Below, one piece after another: positions 56,901 through 64,000 of a DNA stretch of 64,000 nucleotides (position 1 is the stretch's first letter; each line of letters begins with the position of its first letter). The stretch comes from Ciona savignyi (Eukaryota; Chordata; Ascidiacea; Phlebobranchia; Cionidae). Location: NCBI GenBank assembly GCA_000149265.1, contig CH001039.1, positions 966,920 to 1,030,919 on the forward strand. Reading direction: 5' to 3'. Under the pieces are notes generated by a model. That model saw only the letters and a program-made list of their open reading frames with translations. It did not search any database and was not told the origin of the DNA. The position numbers and the translations under genes were made by a program.

Positions 56901-59900
56901 ATAGATATTTTATATACATGGCTTCGATCTATAGATGTTTTATATATATGGCTTCGATCTATAGATATCTCATATATATTTGGCTTCGATCTATAGATAT
57001 TTTATATACATGGCTTCGATCTATAGATGTTTTATATATATGGCTTCGATCTATAGATATCTCATATATATATATGGCTTCGATCTATAGATATCTCATA
57101 TATATGGATTCGATCTATAGATATCTCATATATATATGGCTTCGATCTATAGATATCTCATATATATATGGCTTCGATCTATAGATATCTCATATATATG
57201 GATTCGATCTATAGATATCTTATATACATGGTTTCGATCTATAGATATCTCATATATATTTGGCTTCGATCTATAGATATTTTATATACATGGCTTCGAT
57301 CTATAGATGTTTTATATATATGGCTTCGATCTATAGATATCTCATATATATATATGGCTTCGATCTATAGATATCTTACATGTATGGCTTCGATCTATAG
57401 ATATCTTATATACATGGCTTCGATCTATAGATATCTTATATATTTAGCATCGATCTATAGATATTAGATATCTCATATATATTGCTTTGATCTATAGATA
57501 TCTTATATATATGGTTTCTTTCAAAAGATATCTTTTATATATGGCTTCGTCCTATAGATATCTCTATCTATAGATAGATATTTGTCAGGTTGAATTAAAA
57601 GGATTACAATTTCAAATGTTGTATTTATGCTACGGGATGTTTCATTTTATGCATCCTTGCAATTTATTTAGTCGGATACCCACTGCTCATAGACCAGTGG
57701 AATTGAAACGAACTTAAATGTGATGCCCACAACATATTGAAAATGGAAAGGTTAACATAAGGCTGCAACGATATATTGACAAACTTAGCTACAAGAGTAA
57801 CGCAATTATCACGATACGTGACCCGCGATTACTGATACTTTATTACAAATACTGTCGCAGCGTTAGGTACACAACATATTGAGAGGATTTTTACAGATGG
57901 ATTTAGAAGTGAATTCCACTTCCATGGACACCAGTCTTAGCAAGCATTCCACCCCCATAATTCGAAACCCTCGTATATATGGAATGATTTTACTGAATAC
58001 TGTTTCGACCCACATTAATATGAAAAGTAACAAAATATTCAAGTGACCTGACATGGTTAACCGCTTGTTTGAGATGGTCGATCAAGGATTTTGTGTCGAC
58101 GATCGTTTCCTCGGGTTGACTTCGTCCGCCGCAGCCGAACTGGGTGATCGAGAACATCTGCATTTAAAGTGAGATTTTGTGTTAATTTTGTTAAAACATG
58201 AATTAATATTACAATAGGATACTTTATCTTTGGATCCAGTGCTGCAAAAAAGTGTCCAGCATTTTATTAGCATGGTTAAACAAATCCTATTAATGATGGC
58301 AAAAAGGTGCTTTATAATCTGCGGGACAACGCACTGTTTTGTGGAAGAATGGAAAGAGGGACGGTAACAAAAAATGATAATGTATTTTCGTCAGTAACAC
58401 GAGCAGGACACAGTGTATTGTGAGCGGGATAAGTTTTATTATTATATACCCCATCCCATTCATCTTATAACCGTTCCCACTCAAATTAATGATTAAATAT
58501 GAAGACCCGCCCATGTTAGTGACAAAAATACTTTTTCCGGCTCATGTTATAGTGTGTTGTTCCATCCCGCTATCCCGCAGATTTAGTGAAAACCACCAAA
58601 AGTTGATTTTCTTGTGGGGATTCTATAAAAAAGTATTAACTGCTGTTTTTTTGGAAAAACCCAAAATTTAAAAAAACATGGATTGACCGTTCGACACAGC
58701 CATATTTTCGTGATGTTATCATCACATGAATGAAGATCGATTGTGTTGAAACAATGGAGATAATTATGATGCATTACTTGATGAAAGTGTCAGATGCACT
58801 TAAGCACCACCCACGAAGCACAAGCCTGTTTTTTTCCATTTATCAGTTAAGCCCCAACCTAAAACTCACAATTTTCACTCATTTTTTTTATTTGTTTTTT
58901 TTTAGTTTTTTCTTATTATAAGTTGATTATATTTTTTGTAACTTAACATTAATTTAAAAAAATTCAAATTTAATATTTGTAGTCTAGCCCAGTAGTCCTC
59001 AACCTTGTATACTCGGAGCACATTTTGAAACTTACTAAATTTTATAGTAACACACAGTATCATTTACCTAAAATACCATTCATTATAATTATACAACGGG
59101 AGGTCTTCTGAAAAGCTATTTGATATTATATTAGCAAAGTTTCTAATAGCCTTAATTAATACTAAATTTCAAAAAAAATACAATACATGTTTATTTGGTA
59201 AAACTGATTTAAAAAAAAAATTATTTTTCCGCGGCACAGCTAGTATTATCTTGAGGGACGGGTAGTGTGTCGCGGCAAACTAGTGGCAGAGTACTGCTCT
59301 AACCCAATAATAACCAGTATCATGACTTTTTTTAACTGATGTTCAACCAGAATTTAATATTTTTAATTTAAATTGTAGATGAAAGTAGTTTTAATAAACT
59401 TTCAAGCTGATTATTAGGTTATTCATGTGTAATGTTCTGGTATGTTTAATGTCAAAATATTTGCTTCTGTAATATATAGAAAACCAAGTAACCAACAGTT
59501 TAATTGGATGAATTTAAATTAGTATCCAAGTAACCACACTAAAATAAGTGGGGTTATTATACAACAATGAACAAATGTACATAGCAACAGATGACTGTAT
59601 CGAATTGTCAATTATAAGCTGGAGAACCGAATGAATCGACAGTTATTGTTGGTTATCTCTAGTCTACAATGCAGTAAATGATTCGGTTTATTTAAAATAT
59701 AAAAAGGCTTTAAAACGTGATGTAAAATTCTGTAAAAAATATATAAAATGTAAACAAAAATGTAAAAAAGTAAAAAGTGATGTAAAAAAGCCTACACCGC
59801 AGATCTAAAAGGTTGAAACGTGATGTAAGTTTTACCTGAATAAGAGTCAACGCTCTTCGCACAAGCGCCAATGCTTGTCTACGTTCGGATTGTTTGTGTT

Positions 59901-62900
59901 GCGGCTTCTTACTGGTGGGGTTGGGTATGGAACCCGATGATTTGCCATCTGCGAGGGAAATGGATATTAGGGTGATGTGATGGGAGTCACTACACTACAA
60001 TTAAAAGGAACAAACAAAGGTCAGATAGAAAAAAATTGCCTAAAATATAATAAAATTTACAAGTTTTTATTTTTTAAATGTATTAATTTTAAGGAATGAA
60101 ATAATATTATGTCTTCACAACTATTTATTTATGCCAGGTATATGTCATTGACCTTAATGGTGCCTGTTTTAATGTTGGAACATAAACGCAGCTTAAAGGG
60201 TTGGAACAACTTAATATGGCATATCACCTGTGTACACACAATGCAATAAGAATTTTACATATGCTTCTATTAAGAAGGTATATAAATGCTCGTATGCCTA
60301 AATAGCATTGTGGAGGTGGACCTTTTATTGAATTTTTTGAATCCTGAACCATTAGTAATGGTGACAGCCCACCAAACATTTGTGGCCACCAAATCACCAT
60401 AAATTGTGAACATATGTAATGCAAGACACCCCATATAGCTTTCACCTTCACTTTCTTGCAAAAATTCCACAAATCTTTCAAGATCTTGAATTTGAGTTTG
60501 TAGGTGGTCGACCAGCTTCCCTTTTATTTTGGCCGGATTTACAATCTGGAAATAATAATATTAGTAGAATAAAACTTAGTTGGTATTTTAATAAAATAGA
60601 CTGAGTACCTAGCACAGAGTAATACACAAGCGATAGTTAAATTATCTCGTGCCCACTGTCAGGTTAAAGATAAAATAGCTCTGGTGTGACAAGTGTATAT
60701 GAATATATTATGATAATATCCCGAACATTACAATAATATGAATAATATTTTTAATAAAACAAAGTTATTCTTTACAAATCAGCTAAAATAAAATTCATAA
60801 TTAGACAATTGTAAACTGCACATTATTTATAATGTTGTTGTCAAAAGCTTAAAAACAACAAGACCGATTTTAGTAGTAAAGGAATGTATATTAGAACTTG
60901 GGTTTAACTGTTCAGTGTTTAGTGTATAGAAACATTTAAAGTTTTTTACGAAGAAAAATGCATTTTTATAACGTCATATAGATATAAGTGTTACAAGGTG
61001 ACGAAATCTGCATTTTAACAAAACTGAATTTCCTAGAAAATTCTCAATTATGATATCTCATGAGCTGTAACACTAATTTACAGGGAAAGGGAATATATAC
61101 ACGGACGGGCAAAACTATTCAAGTTTCTTCTTATTTATAGCTAAGAATGTCTTCTTGCCATCATCTTTCCACTTGCACCATGTTTATTGTGTACAAGCAG
61201 ATTGCAACCATTTTTTGCTGATTAATTATTTATGAATGAATCAATATATTGGCATTCACACAATGTGCTTTAAAAGGGGCCTTGATAGATCAAAGCCAAA
61301 CCAAGATGGCGACCAAATGAACACAACATAGTTACATAGTTAAGAGCAATAGAACAAACTGGTATAGGGGTTATCTGTGAGAACTTGTTATTTTACCAGG
61401 GCCACAACAACATGTAACATTAGTGGTGTCAGGGGTATGGGATTCAATTGTCCAGAAAATGATTTAAACATAAATAGTTAAATCTAAGGTTTTACAACCA
61501 TACCAACAATCATATTTTGCACTTATGCAGCACTGGTAAATACCATTATGCTAATGCATTTACGCATGTAAATATGTAAATTACTATGATGCTGTATACA
61601 TCATTGAGATGTTAATTGAGTATTTTTAAGTATTTGATCTTTTTAACACAAGAACCTAAAATACAAGAACTGAAATTACAAGAACCCAAAGCACAAGTAC
61701 CTAGAAATTGTTTTTTTACAACAAAAACCCATAATTGATATCTACCTCTGCGACTGCTTCATCCACTCGACTCTTTAGAACATCAACAGAGGTATGAGCG
61801 AAATCCTCTTCATTTACTTGGAGGTTCAATTTGCGAGTTAGCTGTTCCAACAACGCTTGTTGCTTCTCCAGTTGCACCGACTGGGGAACACTTCCTGCTC
61901 CCTGGGTTAGACAACAATTTTTATTAATAAAATTGGTTAACAACAAAAAACATGAACCAATCAATTAATATCAATTTAAAAAAAATTTAACCAAGAGGCA
62001 GAAAAAAGAATTCAAACATATAAAAATATTAAATATATGAAATGCAGACACAATGTCTTTCTGTAGGCTACCTATGGTTCACAATATGGTATTTAAGCAA
62101 TGATAGCCAATTGGAGTCACAGAGCGTATTAAAATATCTACATAAACATATATATATATATATATATATATACAGTGGATTTATTTAATTAACTAACATG
62201 GTTTAAACTATTTCATATAGCTTAATGGTGTTTAAAGCAAAGATACCATATCAAGTCCCAATAAACTACAAAATAGCGAAGTGTTTTTAAACTTCCCCCT
62301 GAATTATTCAACATTATTGTTTTGTGTGCTGTATTTTGAATAAATCCTTATTTTTATGGTTGTTTAGTTACCTATCACTAAAATCTTTAAAAATGAGTAA
62401 TGTCGATAATCAAGCGTGACGTCAGGACATCGTAAAAAGATAAGCTTTTTGCCACACATTGAAATAAATATTTAGATTTGCTGTATTCCTACAATATTAC
62501 ACCATAACCCTACCCCTACACTTCTAATATTCCTAAACCATTATAGAAACACCTCATTCACTATCCAACCTCACTCCATTTCCTTCCAGTGTATGAAATG
62601 CATTTTCTCATGTTATTATGGTAATTTTTAACATTAAATACAAAGTAGGGTAATTATTTCCTGGAGGGTTGTGTCTTCCTGCCCCGAACTGTCACTTTTT
62701 AGGCAGACTTGAACCTTTTATAAAAACTTTAATGCTCAATCTGATTGTCACATTTTTAAACGTTTAAAATATCATTCCTTTACGCGTTTAAAATATCATG
62801 CCACATTTTTAAACTGCTTGTGTGGGTCACTCATATACTTAGGCAGAAGCTACTATACTAGCGACCCAGATAAAGACAAACAGGGCATGTGGTTTAAGTT

Positions 62901-63933
62901 ATTTAATGGATGTTCCAACTTTAAGAATATTTAATGGCTGTTCTCAAAACTGATTAGGCTATTCAATTTGTGTTTATATACAGTCTATGGTATATTGGAC
63001 TCTGCATGTAACCATATTATTGTAATTGTTGAATCATAATTATTATTTATTCATTTCCATATTTATTAAATAATAACAAATCAGTAAATCAGTAATTGAT
63101 GCTCACCTTAAATTTTTAAAATACACTGCACATTGCATACCTGTTTAAACGCAAAGGATTCAAAATCGTTGAGTTGAGCTTTTAACTCATTGATGATTAT
63201 TTCATGTTTTTCACGAAGTTCTTGGGTCATTGACTTCTTGGTATCATCGTCACTGCTTTCGATCTGCAAGAGAGAACTTGGATGGGTAAGCGGATGGGTA
63301 GGTGAGTGCAGTATGATAAAAAAAAAGTACTTTTTTATAAAAAAATATGTGTAACAGTAAAAATATTGGCAATTATTACATGACCTCTTGCCATAATTTA
63401 CAGGTACTATAACAATGTGTGTTTATATATAATTATATTACTACATTATTTGATTAACCCATTAAACAACTGGGTGCAGTCAACATACGAACTACCTTGA
63501 CCAAGAACACAACTGACAGGGGAACACAACTTACTACATTTTGCTGGCAGTCAATGTGCGTCAAATAATTTAACTGGTCATACATTAGACAATAAATAAT
63601 TTTATATCTCTTAATTCCAATAAGCATATGATGAAAACAATCGGCTCAAAATGTGCAGAAGGAAGATTTTTGATGTTTAGTATTTGAGCAAGCTTTTCAG
63701 AGCTGTCAGTATATGTAAATACGGCGTGCACCTTTAATGTGGCTACACAAGGAACATAGATAGGCCTATGCAAGTTGAAGCTTTAACTCAAGTAAAAAGT
63801 TATTAACCTCCGAATTCTGACGAACTATTTGTTGGTCAACGCATCCTTTGTGAGCGAATTCTTCAAGTTCTTTAAGCAGAAGATCTTTTTCATTTGGAGG
63901 AGCTTCTGTAATTTGGTGTAGACGGAACTGGAT
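53937..63933 (-). CDS. RUNDC1: RUN domain-containing protein 1 (5' end outside window)
   Basis: Eleven minus-strand exons: 63808-63933, 63141-63263, 61746-61901, 60446-60545, 59836-59948, 58048-58157, 56589 to about 56703, 55525-55669, 55192-55336, 54657-54742 and 53937-54160 (stop). Phases close except between the sixth and seventh exons, where an exon may be missing. Conserved segments in order: FRLHQITEAP and LLLKELEEFAHKGC (vertebrate FRLRQV, LLRELEDFAFRGC); coiled coil ELKAQLNDFESFAF; VPQSVQLEKQ; INPAK-type IVNPAKIKGKLVDHLQTQIQ; ITQFGC; then the RUN domain VRGELYTAVAEILGNGLV, MHPWELFLEYYELKNG, KHSLLEAIHLVVKDHDPLKR and the C-terminus DLPVDVAVRPFKNMSDAF. RUN domains are helical bundles that often bind small GTPases. 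The human protein has been linked to p53 activation (from memory). Confidence 0.93.
54853..55135 (-). repeat. SINE family A, near-complete copy in a RUNDC1 intron
   Basis: Minus-strand copy: ATAGGATAGGATATTCATG tail, GTCAGATCACCTCGCGCCC, and AGTGTATTGGCCAAGGACAC core, with an eroded head. Confidence 0.78.
55340..55455. repeat. G-rich ~20-bp tandem repeat in a short RUNDC1 intron
   Basis: Units of GGTGGTGGGTTAAAGGTGGG repeat four to five times inside the 188-bp intron between 55337 and 55524. The plus strand has G-runs that could form a quadruplex. The transcript carries the C-rich strand close to the splice acceptor. Confidence 0.75.
55723..55900 (+). repeat. SINE family A with internal deletion
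   Basis: Head CCGAAAGGTTGCAGGTGCGA and core GTGTCCTTGGGCAAGGCACG jump directly to the 3' half at GCAATAGCTTCAGTAAACCG. Confidence 0.65.
56248..56505 (-). repeat. SINE family A copy in a RUNDC1 intron
   Basis: Minus-strand copy with GATAGGATATTTATGTTTAT tail, TGCCTTGCCCAAGGACAAAA core and GCAACCCTTCAGCTAAAAGG head. Confidence 0.72.
56718..57585. repeat. ~30-bp minisatellite, about 28 units, abutting a RUNDC1 exon
   Basis: Unit: TGGCTTCGATCTATAGATAT plus TTTATATACA, CTCATATATA or similar. Units vary from 28 to 34 bases and are arranged in a higher-order pattern (TTTTATATAC, GTTTTATATA, CTCATATATA), repeated as a block several times. The array begins about 15 bases upstream (minus strand) of the exon at 56589-56703. 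Confidence 0.88.
58505..58560. repeat. single relic unit of the 52-bp minisatellite
   Basis: CCCATGTTAGTGACAAAAAT followed by ACTTTTTCCGGCTCATGTTA is a diverged unit of the 52-bp repeat found at 6.0-7.1 and 15.0-15.5 kb. It is preceded by ATACCCCATCCCATTCAT (near 58446), resembling the sequence that follows those arrays. Confidence 0.6.
58990..59296. mobile_element. 307-bp hAT-type MITE, degenerate
   Basis: Left end CAGTAGTCCTCAACC; right end, in reverse complement, CAGTACTCTGCCACTAG. Flanks GTCTAGCC (58982-58989) and CTCTAACC (59297-59304) share 6 of 8 bases, consistent with an aged 8-bp duplication. Confidence 0.6.
62146..62172. repeat. (TA)n microsatellite
   Basis: About 13 TA repeats in a RUNDC1 intron. 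Confidence 0.9.
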
Positions 63934-64000
63934 CTGCAGGAAAATTATGTTGGTGACTTGGATATTTACATTATAAAAGATAAAAAAAGCACCAGGAATA

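Noticed and set aside
56888-57467. Long open frames of repeated MASIYRYLIY-like peptide
   Set aside because: A by-product of a ~30-bp intronic minisatellite; units vary in length and there is no gene context.

Overview
The window looks like nuclear DNA of a solitary ascidian, most likely Ciona. It is AT-rich and intron-rich and carries chordate-type genes: a classical cadherin with p120- and beta-catenin-binding tail, RUNDC1 and a CoA-synthase relative. It also carries two copies of a short secreted peptide precursor that resembles the Ciona Ci-PAP/Ci-MAM antimicrobial peptides. tRNA-derived SINEs and MITEs are dense. Three 100-N runs (14361-14460, 25232-25331, 39880-39979) mark assembly gaps. 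Species is inferred from gene content, not from a search.

Layout. (1) 0.56-2.6 kb: three-exon minus-strand COASY-like gene that stops inside the phosphopantetheine adenylyltransferase (PPAT) domain. (2) 2.7-19.3 kb: accessory repeat territory. It holds a MITE with a 9-bp target duplication, a ~360-bp tandem repeat, and three copies of a large composite repeat built from a ~185-bp satellite, a Cys-rich coding-like body and a 52-bp minisatellite. A broken BEL/Pao retroelement fossil lies between copies 1 and 2, and a TA-flanked MITE sits in copy 2. (3) 19.3-24.6 kb: a ~5-kb imperfect palindrome carrying two divergently transcribed antimicrobial-peptide-like genes that encode the same 94-aa precursor. 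(4) 24.6-30.3 kb: repeats, then a plus-strand coiled-coil gene. (5) 31.8-43.3 kb: minus-strand classical cadherin with about 14 constitutive exons plus three interchangeable transmembrane exons. (6) 46.3-49.7 kb: minus-strand secretory-pathway cyclophilin ending KSEL. (7) 53.9-63.9 kb: eleven minus-strand exons of RUNDC1, whose 5' end lies beyond the window.

The most interesting items are the tandem set of three phase-matched transmembrane exons in the cadherin, the inverted peptide-gene duplication with extra copies of its upstream region, and the composite repeat, in which two near-identical copies give an exact empty site for the MITE. Exon borders were set by reading splice sites and checking that codon phases close. 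Remaining phase conflicts are stated. No database search was possible.
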